Assembly (NCBI RefSeq): GCF_900156415.1
Contig: NZ_FTNM01000001.1
Location: 992,001-1,056,000, forward strand
From: Pontibacter lucknowensis
Lineage (GTDB): Bacteria; Bacteroidota; Bacteroidia; Cytophagales; Hymenobacteraceae
DNA: 64,000 nt
Direction: 5' to 3'
Shown here: positions 51,015 through 59,821 of the stretch, one piece after another
Position numbering within the stretch: position 1 is the stretch's first letter
How the letters are laid out: every line of letters starts with the position of its first letter
The notes under the pieces: model-generated
The model's database searches: none
What the model was told of the DNA's origin: nothing
The model's input: the letters and a program-made list of their open reading frames with translations, nothing else
Translations under genes and position numbers: made by a program

Positions 51015-51218
51015 ATGACTTTAGAAATAAAGAATACCTGGAACGGCCTTAACCGTGTTCTGACCATTATCAACCTCGTTCTGTTAATGGTACTAACAGC
51101 GCAGGGCTTTGATTACAAAAAAGTGAAAGGCAAAACGGTACCTGTGTATCTCAATGTTGCGCTCCTGTTAGTCCTGGGTTTCGCAGTATCCGCAACGATT
51201 TACGGCTTATTCAGATAG
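51015..51218 (+). CDS. Hypothetical two-helix membrane protein
   Basis: 67 residues. Two hydrophobic segments (about 13-30 and 45-64) are separated by a short basic loop (DYKKVKGKTVP). It lies 48 bases after the four-helix protein gene and ends at an inverted pair of the GGTATAG motif and a terminator. Family unknown; a small accessory of the upstream membrane protein is possible. Confidence 0.55.
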   Translation: MTLEIKNTWNGLNRVLTIINLVLLMVLTAQGFDYKKVKGKTVPVYLNVALLLVLGFAVSATIYGLFR

Positions 51219-51221
51219 TTG

Positions 51222-51238
51222 CTATACCTGAGGTATAG
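51222..51238. repeat. Inverted pair of the GGTATAG motif
   Basis: CTATACCT and AGGTATAG separated by one base. Confidence 0.65.
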
Positions 51239-51249
51239 TTTAAAAGCAA

Positions 51250-51285
51250 AAATGCCCGGCAGGTATAAACTGTCGGGCATTTTTA
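51250..51285 (+). terminator. Terminator after the two small membrane genes
   Basis: AAATGCCCGGCAG / CTGTCGGGCATTT stem around GTATAAA with a T run after it. A GGTATA site spans stem and loop. Confidence 0.75.
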
Positions 51286-51286
51286 T

Positions 51287-51402
51287 TGTCATTTCGACTA
51301 CTCTTTAGGCGCGAGCCGAAGAGAGTCAGCGTAGTTGTGAGAAATCTGGAGGGATATTCATTACTATTCACTTCAGATTTCTCACTAGCGTTCGAAATGA
51401 CA
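51287..51402. repeat. REP-like inverted repeat, copy 2, with a nested hairpin
   Basis: The right arm (51375-51402) ends TTCGAAATGACA and is complementary to the left arm, which starts TGTCATTTCGA at 51287. The left arm is interrupted by about 30 bases that themselves fold (GACTACTCTT with AGAGAGTC), then resumes with GTGAGAAATCT. The ends match copy 1 at 12873. Confidence 0.8.
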
Positions 51403-51409
51403 GCTTTGT

Positions 51410-52942
51410 TTAATTCTTTACTCTTGCCAGCCCACTTACTTCCATTATCTCCTCCAAATACTCACGGGTATTGCTCAGTCTCGGCACTTTGTGCTGGCCA
51501 CCAAGTTTACCTTTTTTGCTGAGCCAGTTCATGAAGGTGCCTTTTGGGGCGGCGTGTACGATAGGTTCCTGCAGGGCGATGTCGTTTTGGCGCTTGGCGT
51601 CATAGTCGGAATTGATTTCGCGCAGGGCCTGGTCAAGCACTTGGGTGAAGTGGGGCAGACTATCCGGTTCTTTCTCAAACTCAATCAGCCATTCGTGGCC
51701 GCCACGCTTGCCGCTCTGCATGTATACAGGTGCGGCTGTGAAGTTCGAGATAATGGCGCCAGTGGCTTCGCAGGCCTTCGTAATGGCCACTTCAGCATTC
51801 TCCACGATCACTTCTTCGCCAAAGGCGTTGATGAAGTGCTTTGTGCGGCCTGATATCTTGATGCGGTATGGGCTCAGATTCGTGAAGCGTATAGTATCGC
51901 CAATCTTATAGCGCCACAGACCGGCGTTGGTCGAGATAACAATAGCATAGTTCTTACCCAGTTCTACCTGATCCAACGTCAGTGTTTTGGGGTTTTCCTC
52001 CTCGAACTGGTCCATCGGGATGAACTCGTAGTACACGCCATAGTCCAGCATCAGCAACATCTCGTCTTCGGTGTCACGCTGGTCCTGTATACCAAAGAAG
52101 CCTTCGGAGGCATTGTATACCTCCAGGTAGTGCATCTGAGCGGAAGGGATGATCTCTCTGAACAGCTGACGGTATGGCCCAAATGCCACAGCACCGTGTG
52201 TGAAGAGCTCCAGATTCGGCCATACCTCCAGGATGTTCTTTTTGCCAGTAACCTCGAGTATGCGCTTCAGGAGCACATAAGTCCACGTCGGCACACCGCT
52301 CAGGCTGGTTACGTTCTCCGGCACGGTTACTTCCACCATCTTCTCGATCTTCTCCTCCCACTTGTCCATCAGGGCTACTTTGAGCGGCGGCGTGCGCATG
52401 GCCTCTGCCCAGATCGGCAGGTTCTGCATAATCACAGCCGACACGTCACCGCAGGATGTCTTGGCGTTGAATTCGTTGGGGTGGTGGCTGCCGCCAATAG
52501 AGAGGCCTTTGCCTGTGAAAAGCTTGGTGTTAGGGTAATTGTTGACGTAGAGCGAGAGCATGTCTTTACCGCCCTTGTAGTGGCAGTCTTCCAGCGACTC
52601 CGGGCTGACAGGTATAAACTTGCTGCGGGCATTGGTGGTGCCCGACGACTTGGCGAACCACTCAATCTTGCTCGGCCACAGGATATTCTGTTCCCCTTTC
52701 ATCACCCGCTCTATGTAAGGGTACAGGTCTTCGTAAGTAGCAATCGGCACCCGCTCCTGAAAGGTCTTCACCGACTTCATATCGCCGAAGCCATACTTCT
52801 TGCCAAACTCCGTGTTCTTCGCCGTGCTGATCAGGTCCTGAAACAGTTCGTTCTGCACTTCATGTGGGTATTTCCGAAACAGATCAATGTCATGAATCCG
52901 CTTCTTCATCACCCACGTCACGATTGAGTTTATGATTTCCAA
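51410..52942 (-). CDS. GH3 auxin-responsive promoter family protein (acyl-adenylate-forming)
   Basis: 510 residues. The family belongs to the ANL superfamily and in plants conjugates amino acids to jasmonate or auxin; bacterial members have no assigned substrate. Typical segments are WFAKSSGTTNARSKFIPVS (the ATP-binding SSGTTxxxxK motif), YNASEGFFGIQ, TNAGLWRYKIGDTIRF and the hinge KISGRTKHFINAFGEE. It lies 80 bases after lptB on the same strand. The repeat element at 51287 begins just past its stop. Confidence 0.93.
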   Translation of the reverse strand: MEIINSIVTWVMKKRIHDIDLFRKYPHEVQNELFQDLISTAKNTEFGKKYGFGDMKSVKTFQERVPIATYEDLYPYIERVMKGEQNILWPSKIEWFAKSSGTTNARSKFIPVSPESLEDCHYKGGKDMLSLYVNNYPNTKLFTGKGLSIGGSHHPNEFNAKTSCGDVSAVIMQNLPIWAEAMRTPPLKVALMDKWEEKIEKMVEVTVPENVTSLSGVPTWTYVLLKRILEVTGKKNILEVWPNLELFTHGAVAFGPYRQLFREIIPSAQMHYLEVYNASEGFFGIQDQRDTEDEMLLMLDYGVYYEFIPMDQFEEENPKTLTLDQVELGKNYAIVISTNAGLWRYKIGDTIRFTNLSPYRIKISGRTKHFINAFGEEVIVENAEVAITKACEATGAIISNFTAAPVYMQSGKRGGHEWLIEFEKEPDSLPHFTQVLDQALREINSDYDAKRQNDIALQEPIVHAAPKGTFMNWLSKKGKLGGQHKVPRLSNTREYLEEIMEVSGLARVKN

Positions 52943-53022
52943 AGGCTGATGGCTAAATTGTTAAACTGCTTTTCCTATCACTAAACTTGCAAACATTAGC
53001 CTTGTAATATACCTAATGTAGA

Positions 53023-53754
53023 CTAAATCTTGCGTTTTAATTCAAAATGTTTGCCCAGGTATACGCGGCGTACCTGCTCGTCGGCAGCCAGTTCTTCAGC
53101 GGTGCCTGACTTCAGGATTTTACCCTCGAAGAGTAGGTAGGCGCGGTCGGTGATGGAAAGGGTTTCGTTTACGTTGTGGTCGGTAATCAGGATACCGATA
53201 TTTTTGCTCTTAAGCTTGGCTACGATACTCTGGATTTCTTCTACCGCAATTGGGTCTACGCCGGCGAAGGGCTCATCGAGTAACACGAATTTAGGGTCTA
53301 CGGCCAGGGCGCGGGCGATTTCGGTGCGGCGGCGTTCACCGCCTGACAATACGATACCTTTGTTTTTGCGCACGTGTGTCAGCGAGAACTCTTCCAGCAA
53401 TTCCTCTACCTTCTCCAGTTGCTCTTTCTTAGGACGATTGGTCATCTCCAGTGGGGCCAGGATATTCTCCTCTACTGTCAGTTGCCGGAACACCGAGGCT
53501 TCCTGCGCCAGGTAGCCCACGCCACGTTTGGCCCGTTGATACATGGGCAGGTCCGTGATATCCTCTTTGTCGAGGAATATGCGGCCCTCGTTCGGCTTTA
53601 CCAGGCCCACGATCATGTAAAACGAAGTAGTTTTACCGGCACCGTTTGGCCCCAGCAAACCCACAATCTCACCTTGGTTCACTTCCACGCTCACGTCGTT
53701 CACGACCATGCGCGACTTATATTTTTTAAATAAATGTTCGGCTCTTAATATCAT
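53023..53754 (-). CDS. lptB: LPS export ABC transporter ATPase LptB
   Basis: 243 residues. It drives LPS extraction by LptFG and transport over the LptC-A-D bridge. Walker A is GPNGAGKTT at 35-43, the signature LSGGERRR and Walker [13 protein letters not shown], all of the LptB subfamily, including the C-terminal helix ending HFELKRKI. lptC is 10 kb away in this window and lptFG are not in view. The GH3 gene follows on the same strand. Confidence 0.95.
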   Translation of the reverse strand: MILRAEHLFKKYKSRMVVNDVSVEVNQGEIVGLLGPNGAGKTTSFYMIVGLVKPNEGRIFLDKEDITDLPMYQRAKRGVGYLAQEASVFRQLTVEENILAPLEMTNRPKKEQLEKVEELLEEFSLTHVRKNKGIVLSGGERRRTEIARALAVDPKFVLLDEPFAGVDPIAVEEIQSIVAKLKSKNIGILITDHNVNETLSITDRAYLLFEGKILKSGTAEELAADEQVRRVYLGKHFELKRKI

Positions 53755-53954
53755 CGGGCTAATTTAAGCATTCTTGACCCGTCCTGCAATGCAGTAATCC
53801 TGCCAAGTTTTATACATGTCCAGAGCAGGTATAACAGCAGATACACTTTCCGATATATTCAAAAAATCAAATTTTATAAATGAAATTATTCCGGGTGCAC
53901 TGTTGTTAGTGTCGCGTCTTCTTATTAGTTTGGAATTCCGATTAACCAGCCTTT

Positions 53955-54818
53955 ATGATGTTTTCTTTACTTTACCTGGCCGCCCACAAGATGGCTTATT
54001 CTGGCTTATTACTCTCGTTGCTGTTTACCGGTATTCCTTCTGGAAATTCCGATAATACAAAAAACAACGGTGCCACAGCCAAAAGCACAGGGGCTACCAC
54101 TAAAACCACGCTGATCACCTCTTCAAGCCTCAAGGGTATAGACGTGTCGAAGTGGCAGAAAGAGGTCGACTGGGACCAGGTGCGGGACGCAGGCGTGTCG
54201 TTTGCATTTGTAAAGGCAACACAGGACGATTACAGGCTGGACCCTTACTTTGCCCGCAACTGGGAAGAAACAAAGCGTGTGGGCATCAAACGAGGTGCTT
54301 ATCATTTCTTTATACCTGCCGCTCCGGTGCAGGGCCAGATCGAGATGTTCATCAACACAGTGGAGCTGCACGAAGGCGACCTGCCTCCTGTACTGGATGT
54401 GGAAGTAATTGAGAAGCACACTTCTCCCGCCGACATGCGAAAAAACATGCGCATCTGGCTTGAGGCCGTTACAGCGCACTATGGTGTAAAACCCATCATC
54501 TATACCAATCAGAATTTTTACCGCCGCTGGCTGCAGGGTCATTTCAAGGACTATCATTTCTGGATTGCCCGATACAATACTATTGAGCCCGACATTCACC
54601 ACGAAGACAAGTGGCTTTTCTGGCAGTACACCGACACAGGCAAGCTGGCAGGTATAAATGCTGCTATTGATCTTAACTACTTTGCAGGCGATATGAACAG
54701 CCTGAACCTGATGTGCGTACCTCCTAAACTGACGCCATACCCCGAAAAGGTGATTTTGGCCGAGCTTGAGCAACTGCCTGCCGTCAAGCTTCTGGCAAAC
54801 AACATCGATGAACCGTAA
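53955..54818 (+). CDS. Glycoside hydrolase family 25 lysozyme
   Basis: 287 residues from the first ATG; M13 (nt 53991) would give a more standard signal segment. After a hydrophobic N-terminus and a threonine/serine-rich linker (about 32-55), the GH25 barrel begins at KGIDVSKWQ and holds FAFVKATQ, GAYHFFIP, PVLDVEV (catalytic acidic residues) and FWQYTDTGK. GH25 enzymes cut the MurNAc-GlcNAc bond of peptidoglycan. It may serve wall turnover or act on prey cells. A terminator follows. Confidence 0.9.
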   Translation: MMFSLLYLAAHKMAYSGLLLSLLFTGIPSGNSDNTKNNGATAKSTGATTKTTLITSSSLKGIDVSKWQKEVDWDQVRDAGVSFAFVKATQDDYRLDPYFARNWEETKRVGIKRGAYHFFIPAAPVQGQIEMFINTVELHEGDLPPVLDVEVIEKHTSPADMRKNMRIWLEAVTAHYGVKPIIYTNQNFYRRWLQGHFKDYHFWIARYNTIEPDIHHEDKWLFWQYTDTGKLAGINAAIDLNYFAGDMNSLNLMCVPPKLTPYPEKVILAELEQLPAVKLLANNIDEP

Positions 54819-54823
54819 CATAT

Positions 54824-54867
54824 AAAACGGGCGCTGCCATAACACTGCCGTGCCCGTTTTTAGTTTT
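54824..54867 (+). terminator. Terminator of the GH25 gene
   Basis: AAAACGGGC / GCCCGTTTT stem with a 19-base inner loop, then TTAGTTTTA. Confidence 0.65.
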
Positions 54868-54891
54868 ATAGGTCTTTTGTAACTGGAGTTA

Positions 54892-55176
54892 ATGAAAACA
54901 GGAATCTCTTCTGTATTGATTGGCGTGATTGGGCTGGTCCTGATTACCTATTTCTACTATCAGGCTGAAGAGAGCCAGGTGGACCTAGGTGATGTACAGC
55001 ACACTGTGACAAGCTACCCTCTGAGCTTCCCTATGGCAATGTCGCTGTTTGCAGTGGAAGCAATAGGCCTTATACTTGGCTATTTCGCTTTCAGGCGCCG
55101 ATATGTCAAGCTGGGGTTATCAGGTATAGGGCTGTGCGCGCTTTGTCTGATCCTTCTATATGGGTACGCATTTTAG
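54892..55176 (+). CDS. Hypothetical three-helix membrane protein
   Basis: 94 residues with hydrophobic segments at about 4-22, 42-64 and 72-92 and a short acidic loop (EESQVDLGDVQH) after the first. It is a single gene between the GH25 gene and the convergent recJ. I do not recognise the family. Confidence 0.6.
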   Translation: MKTGISSVLIGVIGLVLITYFYYQAEESQVDLGDVQHTVTSYPLSFPMAMSLFAVEAIGLILGYFAFRRRYVKLGLSGIGLCALCLILLYGYAF

Positions 55177-55227
55177 AGTCAGGTTAAACCTCTCTTTATA
55201 CCTGAGACAGGCACGAATCTCTCCTTA

Positions 55228-56943
55228 CTACTTCAACATCCGGATGTCCTTGATGCGCAGCTGCAGCGTCACATTTCCCCTGAACTCGTTTTCTTCTATG
55301 GTATAGCACACATCAAAGGGTATACCTTTCGAGATGAATTTGAAATAGTCGCCAAAGCCGAAGCCGATGGCATCGATGTCGTAGAAACCGTCCTGCGTCA
55401 GGCGCAGTTTCAGGTGGCTGTCGCCAACCACACGCACCGCGCCTGTATCGTACACACATTCCGACACAAATACCGGCTTCATGTTGCCCGGGCCAAAGGG
55501 CTCCATCTGCTTCACTATGTTGTAGAAGTTCTGGGTGATCTGATTGAGTCTGATCTTCGCATCTACTTCTATCTGCGGAATTTTTTGGTCTTCGGTAATG
55601 GTGCGGGACACAACCTCCTCAAAGCGCTGTCTGAAGGCTGGCACATTCTCTACAGGCAATGTAAGGCCTGCTGCATACATGTGACCACCGAACTGGTCAA
55701 GCAGGTCTGAGCAGCTCTCAATGGCGTCGTGCACGTTGAAACCATGCACCGAACGGGCCGAGCCAGAAGCCTTGCCATTAGATTGCGTCAGGATGATCGT
55801 AGGGCGGTAGTAGTGATCGATGCAGCGCGAAGCCACAATTCCGATCACACCTTTGTGCCAGTTTTCCTTGTAGAGTACCGTAGAATTCGCATTGCGCAGA
55901 AAGTCGTCCTCGGCGATCATCTGCAGCGCTTCCTTGGTGATGTTCGAGTCCTTGTCGCGGCGCTCTTTGTTGGATTCGTTGATGATGTCGGCCATCTCGA
56001 AGGCTTCTGCCTTGGTCTGGGCCAGTAGCATCCGCACAGAGCGCTTCGCATCGCCCATACGCCCTGCTGCATTGATGCGGGGCGCAAAGCCGAACACGAC
56101 ACTGGTAATATCCATCTCGCCGGTTATACCTGCCAGTTCCTTGAGTGCCTCAAGGCCCGGACGCAGGGGGCCTGGTCCGTTGATCAGCTGCAGACCAAAG
56201 TAAGCCAGGATGCGGTTTTCACCCGTAATCGGCACAATGTCGGCCGCTATACTCACCACCAGCAGGTCGAGCAGCTTAAAAGCCTCTTCCTGCGGTATAC
56301 CTTGCTGAAAGCAAAAAGCCTGGATCAGTTTAAAGCCAACGCCACAGCCTGAGAGTTCTTTGTAAGGGTATGGGCAGTCAATCTGTTTCGGATCCAGTAC
56401 GGCCACTGCCTGCGGGATATCCTCGTCGGGCAGGTGGTGGTCGCAGATGATGAAATCTATACCTAATGAACTGGCATAAGCTACCTTGTCTGCCGATTTA
56501 ATGCCGCAGTCGAGACTGATGATAAGCGAAAAGCCCTGCTCAGCGGCATAGTCTATACCTTGCGTGGATACGCCGTAACCTTCTTTATACCTGTCGGGGA
56601 TGTAATATTCGAGTTGGCCGGGTTGGGTAAGTGAATGCAGAAAGCTGTACATAAGCGCCACAGAGGTGGTGCCGTCTACGTCGTAGTCGCCGTAAACCAG
56701 TATGCGCTCGGAGCGATGCAGTGCCTCAACTATCCGGTCGACGGCAAGCTGCATGTCCTTCATCAGGAAAGGGTCGTGCAGGTCGAGCAGGCTGGGGCGG
56801 AAAAAGGCTTTCGCTTCCTCGAATGTACAGATAGAGCGCTGGCACAGTACATCGGCCAGTGTGGTGCTGATCCGGAGCGCTTCGGCCAGTTGATTAATCA
56901 CCTCCGGCGCTACGCTTTTATTGTATACCCACCTTTTCTCCAT
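55228..56943 (-). CDS. recJ: Single-stranded-DNA-specific exonuclease RecJ
   Basis: 571 residues from the ATG at 56943. A longer in-frame start at 57072 would add 43 basic residues and overlap the divergent small gene, so I reject it. DHH phosphoesterase motifs: YGDYDVDGTTS (84-94), the CDHHLPDED motif near 163 and DCGIKS; the DHHA1 part holds GSARSVHGFNVHDAI and GGHMYAAGLTL. RecJ degrades single strands 5' to 3' in recombination and mismatch repair. Confidence 0.95.
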   Translation of the reverse strand: MEKRWVYNKSVAPEVINQLAEALRISTTLADVLCQRSICTFEEAKAFFRPSLLDLHDPFLMKDMQLAVDRIVEALHRSERILVYGDYDVDGTTSVALMYSFLHSLTQPGQLEYYIPDRYKEGYGVSTQGIDYAAEQGFSLIISLDCGIKSADKVAYASSLGIDFIICDHHLPDEDIPQAVAVLDPKQIDCPYPYKELSGCGVGFKLIQAFCFQQGIPQEEAFKLLDLLVVSIAADIVPITGENRILAYFGLQLINGPGPLRPGLEALKELAGITGEMDITSVVFGFAPRINAAGRMGDAKRSVRMLLAQTKAEAFEMADIINESNKERRDKDSNITKEALQMIAEDDFLRNANSTVLYKENWHKGVIGIVASRCIDHYYRPTIILTQSNGKASGSARSVHGFNVHDAIESCSDLLDQFGGHMYAAGLTLPVENVPAFRQRFEEVVSRTITEDQKIPQIEVDAKIRLNQITQNFYNIVKQMEPFGPGNMKPVFVSECVYDTGAVRVVGDSHLKLRLTQDGFYDIDAIGFGFGDYFKFISKGIPFDVCYTIEENEFRGNVTLQLRIKDIRMLK

Positions 56944-57070
56944 ATGCTGCTTCACAAATAAACCCGAAGCAAAGGTAATCAATTTACGCAGGATTTGGAC
57001 CCGCCGCCGCCCACCACACAGCACCTTTCCGCTATTTTTTGTAATTTGCAGCTTCACAATACGCCTGATC

Positions 57071-57181
57071 ATGAAACAACTCAGAGAAATTTTTGAGAAG
57101 TATAAGAACTACTCGCTGGACCTGATCATGTATGGATTTTTCCTCATCTTCATCCTGATCCTGTTCCTTTTCTTTTCTTAG
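57071..57181 (+). CDS. 36-residue membrane peptide
   Basis: ATG at 57071, TAG at 57179-57181. A charged helix (KQLREIFEKYKNYS) is followed by one very hydrophobic segment rich in F, L and I to the end. It is divergent from recJ and 31 bases ahead of the next gene. The amphipathic-plus-hydrophobic layout and position argue that it is a real small membrane protein, but I have no family. Confidence 0.5.
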   Translation: MKQLREIFEKYKNYSLDLIMYGFFLIFILILFLFFS

Positions 57182-57212
57182 CATTTATACTTCCCACCAA
57201 GTATTTCATAGC

Positions 57213-57833
57213 ATGAACCGTAGACTCTGGCTGATCGTAATCCTTACCTGCTTGCTGACTGTTCTGCTAACAAATCTTCCTTTTCTGCCGGGACCTGCTA
57301 TCCTGAATTATCCTGCTCAGTTATTTTTTTCGCTGGGTATGCTTGCTGGCATTCTCGGCTTTCTGCTGATCCCTATTGGTCTTGTATGGACAGTGTGGAC
57401 TTTTATAAAACACCCAGAACCACGCCTGTTCAAGGCTTTCGCTATTCTATGCTGGGCTTTGCCCGCTACTGCTTTGGTTTCTACTACCTGGCTTGCCAAT
57501 CACACACGCGATATAAGTCGCAACCTGGCTATGACCAATGCCTCAGTGCTAATCGAACAGGTAGAAAAGCACTATCATGAACAAGGTGCCTATCCGGAAA
57601 CGCTGGAAGAGCTAACGATACCTCAGCCCTCTTCATGGGTGATAGGTATTCCGGCTTACGATTACTCTAAAACCGACCATGCCTATACCTTGTCCTTCAC
57701 ACAGAATGTAATCCTTGGCTTCAACTTTGAAGTGGTTGTATACGATCCTTCGGGTTCACATAAGGCGGAGGGGGAATTAACCACCTTGTACGACACCGGC
57801 CTTGATAACTGGAAGTACTACGTTTACGACTGA
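57213..57833 (+). CDS. Hypothetical membrane protein with a periplasmic C-domain
   Basis: 206 residues. Three hydrophobic segments (about 5-22, 30-62 and 72-92) are followed by a 110-residue soluble part with an EQVEKHYHEQGAYPETLEEL helix, a sequence style seen in type II secretion pseudopilin-like domains (YPxxLxxL), and several YDYSKTDHAYTL strands. It is last in a plus-strand pair with the 36-residue peptide. No family assignment is secure. Confidence 0.65.
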   Translation: MNRRLWLIVILTCLLTVLLTNLPFLPGPAILNYPAQLFFSLGMLAGILGFLLIPIGLVWTVWTFIKHPEPRLFKAFAILCWALPATALVSTTWLANHTRDISRNLAMTNASVLIEQVEKHYHEQGAYPETLEELTIPQPSSWVIGIPAYDYSKTDHAYTLSFTQNVILGFNFEVVVYDPSGSHKAEGELTTLYDTGLDNWKYYVYD

Positions 57834-57845
57834 GTCCTATACCTG

Positions 57846-59681
57846 TCAGTTTGCAATAGGCGCATCGCCGCGCAGCTTCCGGAAACGCTTACGGGCCTCA
57901 GCCACATAAATGCTGCCCTGGTGCTTCACCAGAAATTCATTGTATAGCTCCTGTGCCTTCTGCGTGTCTTTCAGGTTCTCTTCGTAGATGTAGGCCATTT
58001 TGTACAGAGCGTCATCACTCAGAATATCGGCGGGAGCATTGACTACTTTCTCCAGACTGGCAATGGCTTTGTCAAACGCACCGGTGCGCTCGTAGATGCT
58101 GGCTTTGCGGAAGTAAATCTCATCTGTCAGGCTATGCCCCGGGAACTTCTGCAGCATGGCATTCAATCTGTTTTGCGCCTCGTCCAGCTTGTTTTGGAAA
58201 ACGAGCAGTTCGATTGCCGCATATTCTTCCATAGCCACAGTAGAGGTGTCCAGCCCCGTGTTGTCGGTGATCAGCAGGCTCAGGTCCATGGCGTCGTTGG
58301 CTATCTCGCGGCTGGTAGCCAGCTTCAGGATGTCGAGGTGAGCCTGTGCCAGCTCGAAGTCGCCTTTGTAGTAGTTAAGCCGGGCGTTGCGCAGCTTCGC
58401 CTCATGCCCGATCGGCGTCTCCTTGTGCGATTTCTCTACCTGCGAGTACAGCAAGGTCGACTCCCAGGGCTCTCCTTTCAGCAGGTATATATCGCCCAGC
58501 GTGAGTTTGCTCTCAGCCACAAAATCGGGCTTGGCGCGGGGAGTTGCAACAGCCTCCTGCAACAACTCGATGGCTTTGTCCTTTTCATCCAAATGAAAGG
58601 CATACAGATTAGCCATGTGCTGCAACACCTCTACCGTTTGGGCATTGCGCCCCACTTCAGCCAGCAGCGCTTCGTAGTCTGATATCAGCGCCCTGATCTT
58701 GTCCAGGTCAACCGGGAAAGTATTTTCTACCTGCTCTTCACGGGCATTTATCAGCCGCTGCCTTGCGATTAGGTAGTAGGGACCATCCGGATATTCTTTG
58801 ATGATGTACTCATAGGCTTCAATGGCGCCCTGGTAGTCATTGTTGCGGGCACTGATTGCACCCAGCTCCATCACTCGTGTACCGCCGCTGCGGGTGCGCT
58901 TGTCTACAGAACGGGCCTGCAGCAAAGCACTGTAGAAGTCACGTCGCTGAATGTAGAGCCAGATCAGCAGTTCGTTGTAAGCCAGCAAATCGGGGTTTTG
59001 CTGCACCCGGGTAATCAGCTCTTTCTCCAGTGCATCAAAGGCCTTCTCGTCCTGCATGCTATTCTGCAGCATATTCTGCACATAGATCAGATCACTTTCG
59101 TTTTCCTGCAGCAGGTTAAGCGCCTCTCCAATCAGATTCTCGTGCTTCTGCCGGAAAGTATAGAGCGCTATAAGAGAGCGGTTGTGCTCGTATGGATTCT
59201 TACTTAATTCACGGCCACGCAGGTAGGCTCTCTCAGCGTAGTCAAACAGCTCGTGCTGCACAAAAACGCTGGCTGCGGCTATTACCTCCTCCTGCTTCAG
59301 CTGGGCAATCAGTTTGTCGAAGTGCTTCTCCGCTCCTGCTTTGTCACCAGCGGCCTGGTATACGATGCCTAAGTCGATGTTGTAGTTCACCTGCCCCGGG
59401 TAGCGCTTGATGGTGCGTTTCACCAGTTTCTCAGCTTCTTTGTGGTTGTTCTGCGCCAGCAGGGTTTTCAGGTAGTCGGGGTATACCGTGTGGAACAGGC
59501 GTTCGTCGTTGATCAGCTTGCTGTAGATGGTCTCGGCTTTCTGGTACTCCCCTTTGCTGAGGTACTCGCGTGCCAGTGCCAGCTCCTGGTTCTGCGCCAT
59601 AGAAAAGGGCACTGCCAGCACCATGAACAGGAGCACAAACAGCAGGCGCGACAAATAGGTATGAACAGGTATAAGCATCAT
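57846..59681 (-). CDS. Exported tetratricopeptide-repeat protein
   Basis: 611 residues. A signal peptide ends about FSMAQ (residue 29), and the mature part is helical repeats throughout. Recognisable TPR units include AREYLSKGEYQKAETIYSKL near the start, GAIEAYEYIIKEYPDGPYYL in the middle and AQELYNEFLVKHQGSIYVAEA at the end. Proteins of this type lie in the periplasm or at the outer membrane and hold complexes together; the partner is unknown. It is 140 bases after the PpiD-like gene on the same strand, with a terminator between them. Confidence 0.85.
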   Translation of the reverse strand: MMLIPVHTYLSRLLFVLLFMVLAVPFSMAQNQELALAREYLSKGEYQKAETIYSKLINDERLFHTVYPDYLKTLLAQNNHKEAEKLVKRTIKRYPGQVNYNIDLGIVYQAAGDKAGAEKHFDKLIAQLKQEEVIAAASVFVQHELFDYAERAYLRGRELSKNPYEHNRSLIALYTFRQKHENLIGEALNLLQENESDLIYVQNMLQNSMQDEKAFDALEKELITRVQQNPDLLAYNELLIWLYIQRRDFYSALLQARSVDKRTRSGGTRVMELGAISARNNDYQGAIEAYEYIIKEYPDGPYYLIARQRLINAREEQVENTFPVDLDKIRALISDYEALLAEVGRNAQTVEVLQHMANLYAFHLDEKDKAIELLQEAVATPRAKPDFVAESKLTLGDIYLLKGEPWESTLLYSQVEKSHKETPIGHEAKLRNARLNYYKGDFELAQAHLDILKLATSREIANDAMDLSLLITDNTGLDTSTVAMEEYAAIELLVFQNKLDEAQNRLNAMLQKFPGHSLTDEIYFRKASIYERTGAFDKAIASLEKVVNAPADILSDDALYKMAYIYEENLKDTQKAQELYNEFLVKHQGSIYVAEARKRFRKLRGDAPIAN

Positions 59682-59763
59682 CTATTACAACGTGTGTACA
59701 GGCTTTTTGATATGGACTTGTCTCCTGAAAATGAAGATAGCCAATAATTTTCGTTTGGCCATA

Positions 59764-59803
59764 AACAGAAAAGGGCCGCTCCAGTCGGAACAGCCCTTTT
59801 CTT
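59764..59803 (-). terminator. Terminator of the PpiD-like gene
   Basis: AAAAGGGC (59769-59776) / GCCCTTTT (59793-59800); on the minus strand the stem runs into TTTTCTG. Confidence 0.65.
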
Positions 59804-59821
59804 ATACCTATCGTGCAGGTC

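Noticed and set aside
53816..54055. A 79-codon plus-strand open frame ahead of the GH25 gene
   Set aside because: It overlaps the GH25 start in another frame, has no family likeness and the DNA is mostly leader sequence.
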